Origin: Mycobacterium sp. E787
GTDB taxonomy: Bacteria > Actinomycetota > Actinomycetes > Mycobacteriales > Mycobacteriaceae
Reading direction: 5' to 3'
DNA length: 64,000 bases
NCBI RefSeq assembly: GCF_001668725.1
Contig: NZ_LZKL01000025.1
Location: 1 to 64,000, forward strand
Shown: positions 26,651-39,634 of the stretch, piece after piece
Position numbering within the stretch: position 1 is the first letter of the stretch
Layout: each line of letters opens with the position of its first letter
Notes under the pieces: model-generated
Database searches by the model: none
What the model was told of the DNA's origin: nothing
Seen by the model: the letters and a program-made list of their open reading frames with translations, nothing else
Translations under genes and position numbers: made by a program

Positions 26651-27606
26651 GCGCGCGCCACCTGCTGGCCGCCGGCGACCTGAGCCGCGACGAGGCCGTC
26701 GCCATCCTCGACGACGCCGACCGGTTCGCGCAGGCCCTGGTGGGCCGCGACATCAAGAAACTGCCGACGCTGCGTGGCCGCACCGTCGTCACGATGTTCT
26801 ACGAGAACTCGACCCGCACCCGGGTGTCCTTCGAGGTGGCCGGCAAGTGGATGAGCGCCGACGTGATCAACGTCAGCGCGGCCGGATCGTCGGTGGGCAA
26901 GGGCGAGTCGCTGCGCGACACCGCGCTGACGCTGCGGGCCGCCGGCGCCGACGCGCTGATCATCCGGCACCCGGCGTCCGGGGCCGCGCACCTGCTCGCC
27001 GAATGGACTTCGGCTGCGACGGCAGCCACTGGCCCAGCGCCGTCGGTGATCAACGCCGGCGACGGCACCCACGAGCACCCGACGCAGGCGCTGCTCGACG
27101 CGCTGACCATCCGCCAGCGCCTCGGAGACATCGAGGGCAGGCGCGTCGTGATCGTCGGCGACATCCTGCACAGCCGGGTCGCCCGGTCCAACGTCATGCT
27201 GCTGGCCACTCTGGGCGCCGAGGTGGTGCTGGTGGCGCCGCCGACCCTGTTGCCGGTGGGGGTCGACGGCTGGCCTGCGACCGTGTCGTATGACTTCGAC
27301 GCCGAGCTGCCGGCCGCCGACGCGGTGCTGATGTTGCGGGTGCAGGCCGAGCGGATGAACGGCGGCTTCTTCCCGTCGGTGCGCGAGTACTCGGTGCGCT
27401 ACGGGCTGTCCGAGCGGCGCCAGGCGATGCTGCCGGGCCACGCCGTGGTGCTGCACCCGGGGCCGATGGTGCGCGGCATGGAGATCTCATCCACGGTCGC
27501 CGACTCGTCACAATCGGCTGTGCTGCAACAGGTTTCGAACGGGGTGCATGTGCGGATGGCGGTGCTGTTCCATGTGCTCGTGGGGACGGAGGAAATCGCG
27601 GCATGA
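26647..27606 (+). CDS. pyrB: Aspartate carbamoyltransferase
   Basis: PyrB joins carbamoyl phosphate and aspartate to give carbamoyl aspartate, the second pyrimidine step. The 319-residue protein has the carbamoyl-phosphate loop [62 protein letters not shown], and LRVQAERM near the aspartate site. It is equivalent to Rv1380. Both ends overlap neighbours by 4 bases in the pyr operon. No separate pyrI regulatory chain is encoded here. Confidence 0.97.
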   Translation: MSARHLLAAGDLSRDEAVAILDDADRFAQALVGRDIKKLPTLRGRTVVTMFYENSTRTRVSFEVAGKWMSADVINVSAAGSSVGKGESLRDTALTLRAAGADALIIRHPASGAAHLLAEWTSAATAATGPAPSVINAGDGTHEHPTQALLDALTIRQRLGDIEGRRVVIVGDILHSRVARSNVMLLATLGAEVVLVAPPTLLPVGVDGWPATVSYDFDAELPAADAVLMLRVQAERMNGGFFPSVREYSVRYGLSERRQAMLPGHAVVLHPGPMVRGMEISSTVADSSQSAVLQQVSNGVHVRMAVLFHVLVGTEEIAA

Positions 27607-28895
27607 GCGTGCTGATCCGCGGTGTGCGCCCCTACGGCGAAGGCGACCGGGTCGACGTCCTGGTCGATGACGGGCAGATCGCCGACATGGGGCCGGACCT
27701 GGCGATCCCGGACACGGCCGACGTCATCGACGCGACGGACCAGATCCTGCTGCCCGGGTTCGTCGACCTGCACACCCACCTGCGCGAGCCCGGCCGCGAG
27801 TACGCCGAGGACATCGAAACCGGTTCGGCTGCAGCAGCTTTGGGCGGCTACACGGCGGTGTTCGCGATGGCCAACACCAACCCGGTCGCCGACAGCCCGG
27901 TGGTCACCGACCACGTCTGGCACCGCGGTCAGCAGGTCGGCCTCGTCGATGTGCATCCCGTCGGCGCCGTCACCGTCGGGCTGGCCGGGGCCGAGCTGAC
28001 CGAGATGGGCATGATGGCCGACGGCGCCGCGCAGGTGCGGATGTTCTCCGACGACGGGGTGTGCGTGCACGACCCGCTGATCATGCGCCGCGCCCTGGAG
28101 TACGCCACCGGCCTGGGGGTGCTGATCGCCCAGCACGCCGAGGAGCCGCGGCTGACCGTCGGCGCCGTCGCCCACGAGGGACCGACGGCCGCCCGGTTGG
28201 GGCTGGCGGGGTGGCCGCGAGCCGCCGAGGAGTCGATCGTGGCCCGCGACGCGCTGCTGGCCCGCGACGCCGGCGCCCGGGTGCACATCTGCCACGCCTC
28301 CACGGCCGGCACGGTCGAGATCCTGAAATGGGCCAGGGAGCAAGGTATTTCGATCACCGCCGAGGTGACGCCGCACCACCTGCTGCTCGACGACAGCCGG
28401 CTGGCCGGCTACGCGGGCGTCAACCGGGTCAACCCGCCGCTGCGCGAGGCCGCCGACGCGCTCGCGCTGCGTCAGGCGCTGGTAGACGGGGTGATCGACT
28501 GTGTGGCCACCGACCACGCCCCGCACGCCGAGCACGAGAAGTGCGTCGAGTTCTCCGCGGCGCGCCCCGGCATGCTGGGGCTGCAGACCGCGCTGTCGGT
28601 GGTGGTGCACACGATGGTGGCGCCCGGGCTGTTGACGTGGCGCGACGTGGCGCGGGTGATGAGCGAGAATCCCGCCCGCATCGTCGGCCTGCCCGACCAC
28701 GGGCGGCCGCTGGAGGTGGGGGAGCCGGCCAACCTGACCGTGGTGGACCCGGACGCCACCTGGACGGTCACCGGGTCGGACCTGGCCAGCCGGTCGGCCA
28801 ACACGCCGTATGAGTCGATGACGCTGCCCGCCACCGTGACCGCCACCCTGCTGCGCGGGAGGGTCACCGCCCGGGATCAGAAGAGCCCGGCATGA
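27603..28895 (+). CDS. pyrC: Dihydroorotase
   Basis: Dihydroorotase cyclises carbamoyl aspartate to dihydroorotate. The 430-residue, type I amidohydrolase has the metal motif [10 protein letters not shown] near residue 57, [12 protein letters not shown], the [13 protein letters not shown] and [13 protein letters not shown] histidines, and the catalytic Asp in [14 protein letters not shown]. It is equivalent to Rv1381. It overlaps pyrB and the next gene by 4 bases at each end. Confidence 0.96.
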   Translation: MSVLIRGVRPYGEGDRVDVLVDDGQIADMGPDLAIPDTADVIDATDQILLPGFVDLHTHLREPGREYAEDIETGSAAAALGGYTAVFAMANTNPVADSPVVTDHVWHRGQQVGLVDVHPVGAVTVGLAGAELTEMGMMADGAAQVRMFSDDGVCVHDPLIMRRALEYATGLGVLIAQHAEEPRLTVGAVAHEGPTAARLGLAGWPRAAEESIVARDALLARDAGARVHICHASTAGTVEILKWAREQGISITAEVTPHHLLLDDSRLAGYAGVNRVNPPLREAADALALRQALVDGVIDCVATDHAPHAEHEKCVEFSAARPGMLGLQTALSVVVHTMVAPGLLTWRDVARVMSENPARIVGLPDHGRPLEVGEPANLTVVDPDATWTVTGSDLASRSANTPYESMTLPATVTATLLRGRVTARDQKSPA

Positions 28896-29389
28896 ACTCC
28901 GGCACGCTGGTGGGGTCGCTGATCTTCGCGGCCGTGCTGGTGGTGGTGATCGCGGTGCTCATCCAGCTGATGATGCGGGGCTGGCAGCGCCGCTCGCAGC
29001 GGCAGACCGAGCTGATCGGCGACCTGCCCGACGTGCCCGACAAGGTGGGCACCGCGAGCGTCACCACCCGCGGGCTCTATTGCGGCTGCACGATGGCGCC
29101 CTCCTGGAACGAGCGCATCACGGCCGGTGACCTGGGGTACCGCAGCAAGGCGGTGCTCACCCGCTACCCCGAGGGCATCCTGCTGGAACGCGTTCGCGCC
29201 AAACCTATTTGGATCCCGCGGGAGTCGATCACGGCCATCCGCGTGGAGCGCGGCATGGCCGGCAAGGTGGTCGCCCGCATCGGGATCCTGGCGATCCGGT
29301 GGCGGCTGCCGTCGGGCCCCGAGATCGACATCGGGTTTCGGGCGAACCACCGCGAAGAATACGACGCCTGGGTGAAGGAGTCCGCGTGA
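28892..29389 (+). CDS. Membrane protein of the pyr operon (Rv1382-like)
   Basis: This 165-residue protein has a single strong N-terminal membrane segment (residues ~6-27, [19 protein letters not shown]) followed by a basic stop ([14 protein letters not shown]). A soluble C-terminal domain of beta character follows: [16 protein letters not shown] with two cysteines, [31 protein letters not shown]. It resembles the PH-like domains of bacterial membrane proteins. It is equivalent in position to Rv1382, embedded between pyrC and carA with 4-base overlaps on both sides. Its conserved place in the operon hints at a link to pyrimidine synthesis that the sequence does not explain. Confidence 0.82.
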   Translation: MNSGTLVGSLIFAAVLVVVIAVLIQLMMRGWQRRSQRQTELIGDLPDVPDKVGTASVTTRGLYCGCTMAPSWNERITAGDLGYRSKAVLTRYPEGILLERVRAKPIWIPRESITAIRVERGMAGKVVARIGILAIRWRLPSGPEIDIGFRANHREEYDAWVKESA

Positions 29390-30507
29390 GTAGTAAGGCC
29401 GTACTGGTACTGGAAGACGGCCGGGTCTTCACCGGGACGCCGTTCGGCAAGATCGGCCAAACCCTCGGCGAGGCCGTCTTTTCCACCGGCATGTCCGGCT
29501 ATCAAGAGACGCTCACCGACCCCAGCTACCACCGTCAGATCGTGGTCGCCACCGCGCCGCAGATCGGTAACACCGGCTGGAACGGCGAGGATGCCGAGAG
29601 CCGCGGCGACAAGATCTGGGTCGCCGGTTATGCGGTGCGCGACCCGTCGCCGCGCGCCTCGAACTGGCGGGCCACCGGCACGCTGGAGGACGAGCTGGTC
29701 CGCCAGAACATCGTGGGGATCGCCGGCATCGACACCCGGGCGGTGGTGCGGCACCTGCGCAGCCGAGGTTCGATGAAGGCCGGCGTCTTCTCCGGCGACT
29801 CGTTGGCCGAGCCGGCCGAGCTGGTGGACCGGGTACGAGGCCAGCAGTCGATGCTGGGCGCCGACCTGGCCGGTGAGGTCAGCACAGGTCAGGTCTATGT
29901 TGTGGAACCCGAAGGGCCGCAAAGGTTTACCGTCGCCGCGCTAGACCTGGGGATCAAGACCAACACCCCGCGCAATTTCGCCAGGCGCGGCGTCCGCAGC
30001 CACGTGCTGCCGTCGTCGGCGACGTTCGACCAGATTGCCGACCTCGAGCCCGACGGCGTGTTCCTGTCCAACGGTCCCGGCGACCCCGCCACCGCCGACC
30101 ATGTCGTCGCCGTCACGCGGCAAGTCTTGGCGGCCGGGATCCCGTTGTTCGGAATCTGTTTCGGCAACCAGATCCTCGGCCGGGCGCTCGGCCTGTCCAC
30201 CTACAAGATGGTGTTCGGCCACCGCGGCATCAACATCCCCGTCATCGACCACGCCACCGGGCGGGTGGCGGTGACCGCGCAGAACCATGGCTTCGCGTTG
30301 GAGGGGGAGGCCGGGCAGTCCTTCGATACGCCGTTCGGCCCGGCGATCGTCAGCCACACCTGCGCCAACGACGGGGTCGTCGAGGGCGTCAAACTGGCTG
30401 ACGGCCGGGCGTTTTCGGTGCAATATCACCCGGAGGCCGCCGCCGGCCCGCACGACGCGGAATACCTGTTCGACCAATTCATCGACCTGATGGCGGGCCA
30501 CCAGTGA
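29386..30507 (+). CDS. carA: Carbamoyl phosphate synthase, small (glutaminase) subunit
   Basis: CarA hydrolyses glutamine and channels ammonia to CarB. The 373-residue protein has an N-terminal CPSase domain ([43 protein letters not shown]). A class I glutamine amidotransferase domain follows, with the nucleophile Cys in [15 protein letters not shown] and the His-Glu pair in [14 protein letters not shown] at 29386 overlaps the previous stop. A 97-bp gap with a palindrome separates it from carB. It is equivalent to Rv1383. Confidence 0.97.
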   Translation: MSSKAVLVLEDGRVFTGTPFGKIGQTLGEAVFSTGMSGYQETLTDPSYHRQIVVATAPQIGNTGWNGEDAESRGDKIWVAGYAVRDPSPRASNWRATGTLEDELVRQNIVGIAGIDTRAVVRHLRSRGSMKAGVFSGDSLAEPAELVDRVRGQQSMLGADLAGEVSTGQVYVVEPEGPQRFTVAALDLGIKTNTPRNFARRGVRSHVLPSSATFDQIADLEPDGVFLSNGPGDPATADHVVAVTRQVLAAGIPLFGICFGNQILGRALGLSTYKMVFGHRGINIPVIDHATGRVAVTAQNHGFALEGEAGQSFDTPFGPAIVSHTCANDGVVEGVKLADGRAFSVQYHPEAAAGPHDAEYLFDQFIDLMAGHQ

Positions 30508-30529
30508 CTCCACTACTTCTCGCGAGCGT

Positions 30530-30551
30530 GCGTGTCGGTACGGCGACACGC
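30530..30551 (+). repeat. 8-bp-arm palindrome in the carA-carB gap
   Basis: GCGTGTCG (30530-30537) and CGACACGC (30544-30551) form a perfect inverted repeat with a 6-nt loop. It is preceded by TCGCGAGCGTGC. No T-tract follows, so it is not a classic terminator. This motif looks like a dispersed mycobacterial intergenic palindrome, but no second copy was identified in the window. Confidence 0.55.
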
Positions 30552-30604
30552 GGTAATCGGGGTACATCTGCGCACCTTCGCGCCCAGACAGGGAGGGGGC
30601 GCTA

Positions 30605-33978
<3,374 letters not shown>

Positions 33979-33982
<4 letters not shown>

Positions 33983-34806
33983 CCGGCTTCGGCGCGCGGC
34001 TGGCCGCGGCCAAGGACAGTCGCGGGCCGCTGTGCCTGGGCATCGACCCGCACCCCGAGTTGCTGCGGGCCTGGGACCTGCCGGTCACCGCCGACGGGCT
34101 GGCCGCGTTCTGCGACGTCTGCGTCGAGGCGTTCGCCGGATTCGCCGTCGTCAAGCCCCAGGTCGCGTTCTTCGAGGCGTACGGGGCCGCCGGGTACGCG
34201 GTGCTGGAACGCACCATCGCCGCGCTGCGTTCGGCCGGGGTGCTGGTGCTCGCCGACGCCAAGCGGGGCGACATCGGGACGACCATGGCGGCCTACGCCG
34301 CCGCGTGGGCCGGTGATTCGCCGCTGGCCGCCGACGCGGTGACCGCCTCGCCGTATCTGGGGTTCGGCTCCCTGCGGCCGCTGCTGGAGGCCGCCGCCGC
34401 CACCGACCGTGGTGTGTTCGTGCTGGCCGCGACCTCCAACCCGGAGGGCGGCACGGTGCAGCGCGCGACGTTCGACGGCCGGATGGTGTCCCAGCTGATC
34501 GTCGACCAGGCGGCGGTGGTCAACCGATCCGCCACGGGGTCCGGGCCGGGTTACGTCGGCGTGGTCCTCGGCGCGACGGTGTTCGGGGCGCCGGACGTGA
34601 GCGAGCTGGGCGGACCGGTGCTGGTGCCCGGCGTGGGGGCGCAGGGCGGGCGCCCCGAGGCGCTTGGCGGCCTGGGCGGCGCGAAGCCGGGGCAGCTGCT
34701 GCCGGCCGTGGCGCGCGAGGTGCTCAAGGCCGGCCCCGGCGTGGCGGACCTGCGCGCGGCCGGCGAGCGGATGCGGGACGCCGTCGCGTACCTGGGAGCG
34801 CTTTAA
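33979..34806 (+). CDS. pyrF: Orotidine 5'-phosphate decarboxylase
   Basis: PyrF decarboxylates OMP to UMP, the last step of the pathway. The 275-residue protein belongs to the longer mycobacterial/myxobacterial type: [27 protein letters not shown], catalytic [17 protein letters not shown] (Asp-x-Lys-x-x-Asp), and a C-terminal GVGAQGG phosphate loop. It is equivalent to Rv1385. It ends the pyr operon and is convergent with the TOBE-domain gene (5 bp apart). In H37Rv PE15/PPE20 follow; they are absent here. Confidence 0.96.
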
Positions 34807-34811
34807 GCCGC

Positions 34812-35234
34812 TCAGTCCGCGGCTACCGGCTCTCCCGGCCGCGCCGTCTCGACGATCACGGTGGTGGCCTTGACGACGGCCACGGCCACGCTGCCGGGCT
34901 GCAGGTGCAGCTCCTCGGCGGCCTCGGTGCTCATCAGCGAGACGACGGTGTGGGGACCGCACTGCATCTCGACCTGGGTCATCACCTTGTCGCTGATCAC
35001 CCTGGTGACCAGGCCGACGAACCGGTTGCGGGCCGAGCTGCCGATGCTGAGCGGTTCGGGCGGCGGATTGGGTGCGTTGGAACGCGAGAACTCGGCCAGA
35101 TCCTTGCTGGCGATGACTTTGCGGCCGGCCGCGTCGTGGCTGACCGACAGGGTGCCCTGGTTGATCCACCGCCGGACGGTGTCGTCGCTGACTCCGAGCA
35201 GCTCAGCCGCCTGACGGATGCGCAGGTTCGGCAC
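34812..35234 (-). CDS. Helix-turn-helix/TOBE (molybdate-binding) protein
   Basis: This 140-residue protein has a MerR/excisionase-like helix-turn-helix (LRIRQAAELLGVSDDTVRRW, residues ~4-25). A TOBE/Mop domain follows at about 70-135 (SARNRFVGLVTRVISDKVM, QPGSVAVAVVKATTVIVE). TOBE domains bind molybdate or tungstate, so this is probably a molybdate-responsive regulator or storage protein. GTG at 35234 is preferred because the HTH begins right after it; an upstream in-frame ATG at 35291 adds a low-complexity basic leader. No molybdenum transport gene lies next to it. H37Rv has PE15/PPE20 at this locus. Confidence 0.82.
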   Translation of the reverse strand: MPNLRIRQAAELLGVSDDTVRRWINQGTLSVSHDAAGRKVIASKDLAEFSRSNAPNPPPEPLSIGSSARNRFVGLVTRVISDKVMTQVEMQCGPHTVVSLMSTEAAEELHLQPGSVAVAVVKATTVIVETARPGEPVAAD

Positions 35235-35658
35235 GGCTCGATGGTAACCCGCCGACCTGGCGGCGGGCGCCGGGCGCGACACGCGCGACACGCCACGGAA
35301 AAATGCGTGATCCCCCGCACCTCGACCGCGGGCCGCGCACCGCGGGCATCCGTGGCGCTCGCGGCGGCGCCGGGCGGCATCCGCCCTCAGACGTAAAACC
35401 GCAGTTCAAAAGGCATATCGCCGGGCTTGCGGCGCCGATTTCGCGCCGGAATGGGCAGCTCGTCCGGCCGGTCTCCGCGACGCCCCGCGGACCGCGCAAC
35501 CGCCTCGGCCGCGCGGCGCACGCTGCACATTTGCACAATTAACCAGGGGGGCGGGTTAGATTTCGTCAGGAAGGCTGAGTACGGTCATCTCCGCTGGCTG
35601 AAGTACCCGGCAGAGACAAAACGAGATCGATTGACGATTGATCAGATACGGAGGAATC
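35235..35658. other. Intergenic region upstream of mihF, 424 bp
   Basis: This region is GC-rich and has no reading frame with family features. It probably holds the divergent promoters of the TOBE gene and mihF; the candidate mihF promoter is listed separately. In H37Rv PE15 and PPE20 lie between pyrF and mihF, and no remnant of either was recognised here. Confidence 0.5.
35531..35561 (+). promoter_or_regulatory. Candidate sigma-A-type promoter of mihF
   Basis: TTGCAC at 35531-35536 and TTAGAT at 35556-35561 are separated by 19 bp. They would give a 5' leader of roughly 90 nt before the GTG at 35659. The GGAGGAA ribosome-binding site is at 35650-35656. The window shows a local drop in GC content around these boxes. 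Confidence 0.45.
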
Positions 35659-35976
35659 GTGGCCCTTCCCCAGTTGACCGACGAGCAGCGCGCGGCCGCT
35701 TTGGAGAAGGCGGCTGCCGCTCGTCGCGCGCGAGCAGAGCTCAAAGACCGCCTCAAGCGGGGCGGCACCAATCTTTCCCAGGTGCTCAAGGACGCCGAGA
35801 GCGACGAAGTCCTGGGCAAGATGAAGGTGTCTGCGCTTCTCGAGGCGTTGCCGAAGGTGGGCAAGGTCAAGGCGCAGGAAATCATGACCGAGCTCGAGAT
35901 CGCCCCCACCCGCCGCCTGCGCGGCCTCGGCGACCGGCAGCGCAAGGCCCTGCTGGAAAAGTTCGGCTCCGCCTAG
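35659..35976 (+). CDS. mihF: Mycobacterial integration host factor
   Basis: mIHF is a small nucleoid-associated protein that binds DNA without sequence specificity, is essential in mycobacteria and stimulates L5 phage integration. The 105-residue protein starts [15 protein letters not shown] at a GTG preceded by GGAGGAA. It contains a basic helix ([16 protein letters not shown]) and the helix-two-turn-helix DNA-binding region [17 protein letters not shown] with [22 protein letters not shown]. The long N-terminal extension annotated in H37Rv Rv1388 is not supported by the RBS here. gmk follows 10 bp downstream. Confidence 0.96.
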   Translation: MALPQLTDEQRAAALEKAAAARRARAELKDRLKRGGTNLSQVLKDAESDEVLGKMKVSALLEALPKVGKVKAQEIMTELEIAPTRRLRGLGDRQRKALLEKFGSA

Positions 35977-35986
35977 CCTGCCGACG

Positions 35987-36658
35987 ATGCAGGCCGAAAG
36001 GCCTGAAGAGGCAGGCACACCGGCACAGCCGCCGGTGAGCGCCGGAGAGGGGCCGGACGTCGCACGGGCATGCCCCGAGCCAACCGGCAAGGGGCGTGTG
36101 GTCGTGCTGTCCGGTCCCTCGGCGGTCGGCAAGTCAACCGTGGTCCGATGTCTGCGCGAGCGGATCCCGAACCTGCACTTCAGTGTCTCGGCCACGACCC
36201 GGGCCCCGCGGCCCGGCGAGGTCGACGGGGTCGACTACCACTTCGTCACCCCCGCCCGCTTCCAGCAGCTGATCGACGACGGCGCCCTGCTGGAATGGGC
36301 CGAGATCCATGGCGGGCTGCACCGGTCGGGCACCCTGGCCGCGCCTGTGCGGTCCGCCACCGAGTCGGGGCTCCCGGTGCTCATCGAGGTGGACCTCGCC
36401 GGCGCCAGGGCGGTGAAGAAGGCGATGCCCGAGGCCGTCACGGTGTTCCTGGCCCCGCCCAGCTGGGAGGACCTAAAGGCCAGGCTGGTCGGCCGCGGCA
36501 CCGAGACACCGGAGGCCATCCGCCGTCGCCTCGACACCGCCCGCGTCGAAATGGCGGCCCAGGACGACTTCGACGAGGTGGTGGTCAACAGTCGATTGGA
36601 GTCTGCGTGCGCCGAATTGGTATCCTTGCTGGTGGGAACTGCGCCGGGCCCGGCATGA
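35987..36658 (+). CDS. gmk: Guanylate kinase
   Basis: Guanylate kinase phosphorylates GMP to GDP. The 223-residue protein has an N-terminal extension of about 35 residues, then the P-loop [30 protein letters not shown] (GMP binding), [31 protein letters not shown] and [16 protein letters not shown]. It is equivalent to Rv1389. ATG at 35987 is used, though internal starts would also give an active core. The 67-bp gap to rpoZ has a good ribosome-binding site. Confidence 0.95.
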   Translation: MQAERPEEAGTPAQPPVSAGEGPDVARACPEPTGKGRVVVLSGPSAVGKSTVVRCLRERIPNLHFSVSATTRAPRPGEVDGVDYHFVTPARFQQLIDDGALLEWAEIHGGLHRSGTLAAPVRSATESGLPVLIEVDLAGARAVKKAMPEAVTVFLAPPSWEDLKARLVGRGTETPEAIRRRLDTARVEMAAQDDFDEVVVNSRLESACAELVSLLVGTAPGPA

Positions 36659-36719
36659 ACTGCCTGGCCGGACCAGCAGCCAGACCAGATTCCATCGACT
36701 CCAATCCGCCAGGAGATAG

Positions 36720-37049
<330 letters not shown>

Positions 37050-37063
37050 CAGCCGGGCGCGCT

Positions 37064-38341
37064 GTGGACGGCAAGCGGACCCCCAACCAGGTCGCCAAAC
37101 AGGTCGTAGTCGGCGTCTCCGGCGGCATCGCCGCCTACAAGGCGTGCACGGTGGTTCGCCAGCTCGCCGAGGCCGGCCACGAGGTCCGTGTCATTCCCAC
37201 CGAATCCGCGCTGCGATTCGTCGGGGCGGCCACCTTCGAGGCGCTGTCGGGTCACCCGGTGCGCACCGGTGTCTTCGACGACGTCCCGGAGGTTCCCCAC
37301 GTCCAGATCGGCAAGCGGGCCGACCTGGTCGTGGTGGCGCCGGCCACCGCCGACCTGCTGGCCCGGGCGGTGCACGGCCGCGCCGACGACCTGCTGACCG
37401 CGACCCTGCTGACCGCCCGGTGCCCCGTGCTGTTCGCGCCGGCGATGCACACCGAGATGTGGTTACACCCGGCCACCGTCGACAACGTGGCCACGCTGCG
37501 GCGCCGCGGGGCCGTGGTGCTGGAGCCCGCATCCGGGCGGCTCACCGGCACCGACAGCGGTGCGGGGCGGCTGCCGGAGGCCGAGGAGATCACCACGCTG
37601 GCCCACCTGCTGCTGGACCGCCCTGACGCGCTGCCCTATGACCTCGCCGGCTGGAGGCTGCTGGTGACCGCCGGCGGCACCCGCGAACCGATCGACCCGG
37701 TGCGCTTCATCGGCAACCGCAGCTCCGGCAAGCAGGGCTATGCGGTGGCGCGGGTCGCCGCGCAGCGCGGCGCCGACGTCACGCTGATCGCCGGGCACAC
37801 CGCCGGCCTGATCGACCCCGCGGGCGTCAACGTGGTGCAGGTCAGCTCGGCGACGCAACTCGCAGAGGCGGTGTCCAAGCACGCGCCCGAGGCCGACGTG
37901 CTGGTGATGGCGGCGGCCGTCGCCGACTTCCGGCCGGCACAGGTCGCCGCCGCGAAGATCAAGAAGGGCCCGGACGAACGGGACGAAGCGCCGACGATCC
38001 AATTGCTCCGCAACGACGACGTGCTGGCCGGCACGGTGCGGGCGCGGGCCCACGGGCAGCTGCCCAACATGCGCGCAATCGTGGGATTTGCCGCCGAGAC
38101 CGGCGACGCCAACGGCGACGTGCTGTTCCACGCCCGGGACAAGTTGCGGCGCAAGGGATGTGACCTGCTGGTCGTCAATGCCGTCGGCGACAACAAGGCG
38201 TTCGAGGTGGACAGCAACGACGGGTGGCTGCTGGCTTCCGACGGCACCGAGTCGGCGCTGCCGCACGGCTCGAAGACGGTGATGGCCAGTCGTATCGTGG
38301 ACGCGATCGTCGCGTTTTTGCACGGCGAGGGCGGCGGGTAG
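37064..38341 (+). CDS. coaBC: Bifunctional phosphopantothenoylcysteine decarboxylase/synthetase
   Basis: CoaBC couples 4'-phosphopantothenate to cysteine with CTP (CoaB) and decarboxylates the product (CoaC, FMN) in CoA synthesis. The 425-residue protein starts with the flavoprotein domain (VVGVSGGIAAYKACTVVRQL, APATADLLARAVHG, FAPAMHTEMW). The CoaB domain follows from about residue 195, with VTAGGTREPIDPVRFIGNRS, AAAVADFRP with the following lysines, and VGFAAETGD. It is equivalent to Rv1391 (dfp). GTG at 37064 is 14 bp after the rpoZ stop. Confidence 0.95.
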   Translation: MDGKRTPNQVAKQVVVGVSGGIAAYKACTVVRQLAEAGHEVRVIPTESALRFVGAATFEALSGHPVRTGVFDDVPEVPHVQIGKRADLVVVAPATADLLARAVHGRADDLLTATLLTARCPVLFAPAMHTEMWLHPATVDNVATLRRRGAVVLEPASGRLTGTDSGAGRLPEAEEITTLAHLLLDRPDALPYDLAGWRLLVTAGGTREPIDPVRFIGNRSSGKQGYAVARVAAQRGADVTLIAGHTAGLIDPAGVNVVQVSSATQLAEAVSKHAPEADVLVMAAAVADFRPAQVAAAKIKKGPDERDEAPTIQLLRNDDVLAGTVRARAHGQLPNMRAIVGFAAETGDANGDVLFHARDKLRRKGCDLLVVNAVGDNKAFEVDSNDGWLLASDGTESALPHGSKTVMASRIVDAIVAFLHGEGGG

Positions 38342-38410
38342 CGGTCCCGGTTTGCGCCGCGATGCCAGCCGATATGATTCGGCTGACTAACTATTGGAAG
38401 GATTGAGGCT

Positions 38411-39622
38411 GTGAGCGAAAAGGGTCGGCTGTTTACCAGTGAGTCGGTGACCGAGGGGCATCCCGACAAGATCTGTGACGCGATCAGCGACTCGGTCCTC
38501 GACGCGCTGCTGGCGGAGGACCCGCGCTCACGGGTGGCGGTCGAGACGCTGGTGACCACCGGCCAGGTGCACGTGGTGGGCGAGGTGACGACGACGGCCA
38601 AGGAGGCGTTCGCCGACATCACCAACACGGTTCGCGAGCGCATCCTCGAGATCGGTTACGACTCCTCGGACAAGGGCTTCGACGGGGCGTCGTGCGGGGT
38701 GAACATCGGCATCGGCGCGCAGTCGCCCGACATCGCCCAGGGTGTGGACACCGCCTACGAGGCCCGGGTCGAGGGCGAGCGGGACCCGCTGGACGCGCAG
38801 GGCGCCGGCGACCAGGGGCTGATGTTCGGCTACGCGATCGCCGACACGCCCGAACTGATGCCGCTGCCTATCGCGCTGGCCCACCGCCTGTCCCGGCGGC
38901 TGACCGAGGTGCGCAAGAACGGCGTGCTGCCCTACCTGCGCCCGGACGGCAAGACGCAGGTCACCATCGAATACGAGGACAACGTCCCGGTCCGGCTGGA
39001 CACCGTGGTGATCTCCACCCAGCACGCGGCCGACATCGACCTGGAGCACACCCTGACCCCCGACCTTCGGGAAAAGGTGGTCAACACCGTCCTCGACGAC
39101 CTGGCGCACGACACGCTGGACACCTCCTCGACGCGGCTGCTTTTCAACCCGACCGGCAAGTTCGTCCTGGGCGGCCCGATGGGCGACGCGGGGCTGACCG
39201 GCCGCAAGATCATCGTCGACACCTACGGCGGCTGGGCCCGCCACGGCGGCGGCGCGTTCTCCGGCAAGGATCCGTCCAAGGTGGACCGCTCGGCCGCCTA
39301 CGCGATGCGCTGGGTGGCCAAGAACATCGTCGCGGCGGGGCTGGCCGAACGGGTGGAGGTGCAGGTGGCCTACGCCATCGGCAAGGCCGCACCGGTCGGC
39401 CTGTTCGTCGAGACGTTCGGCACCGCGACGGTCGACCCGGTCAAGATCGAGAAGATCGTGCCCGAGGTGTTCGACCTGCGCCCCGGCGCGATCATCCGCG
39501 ACCTGGACCTGCTGCGCCCGATCTACGCCCAGACCGCCGCGTACGGGCACTTCGGCCGCACCGACATCGAGCTGCCCTGGGAGCAGCTCAACATGGTCGA
39601 CGAGCTCAAGCGCGCCGTCTGA
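38411..39622 (+). CDS. metK: S-adenosylmethionine synthetase
   Basis: MetK makes S-adenosylmethionine from methionine and ATP. The 403-residue protein has [20 protein letters not shown] (ATP/metal), the core motif [33 protein letters not shown] and [19 protein letters not shown]. It is equivalent to Rv1392. The GTG start is preceded by GGAAGGATTGAGG. It is convergent with the monooxygenase gene, 12 bp apart. Confidence 0.97.
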   Translation: MSEKGRLFTSESVTEGHPDKICDAISDSVLDALLAEDPRSRVAVETLVTTGQVHVVGEVTTTAKEAFADITNTVRERILEIGYDSSDKGFDGASCGVNIGIGAQSPDIAQGVDTAYEARVEGERDPLDAQGAGDQGLMFGYAIADTPELMPLPIALAHRLSRRLTEVRKNGVLPYLRPDGKTQVTIEYEDNVPVRLDTVVISTQHAADIDLEHTLTPDLREKVVNTVLDDLAHDTLDTSSTRLLFNPTGKFVLGGPMGDAGLTGRKIIVDTYGGWARHGGGAFSGKDPSKVDRSAAYAMRWVAKNIVAAGLAERVEVQVAYAIGKAAPVGLFVETFGTATVDPVKIEKIVPEVFDLRPGAIIRDLDLLRPIYAQTAAYGHFGRTDIELPWEQLNMVDELKRAV

Positions 39623-39634
39623 GGGCGCAGGTGG

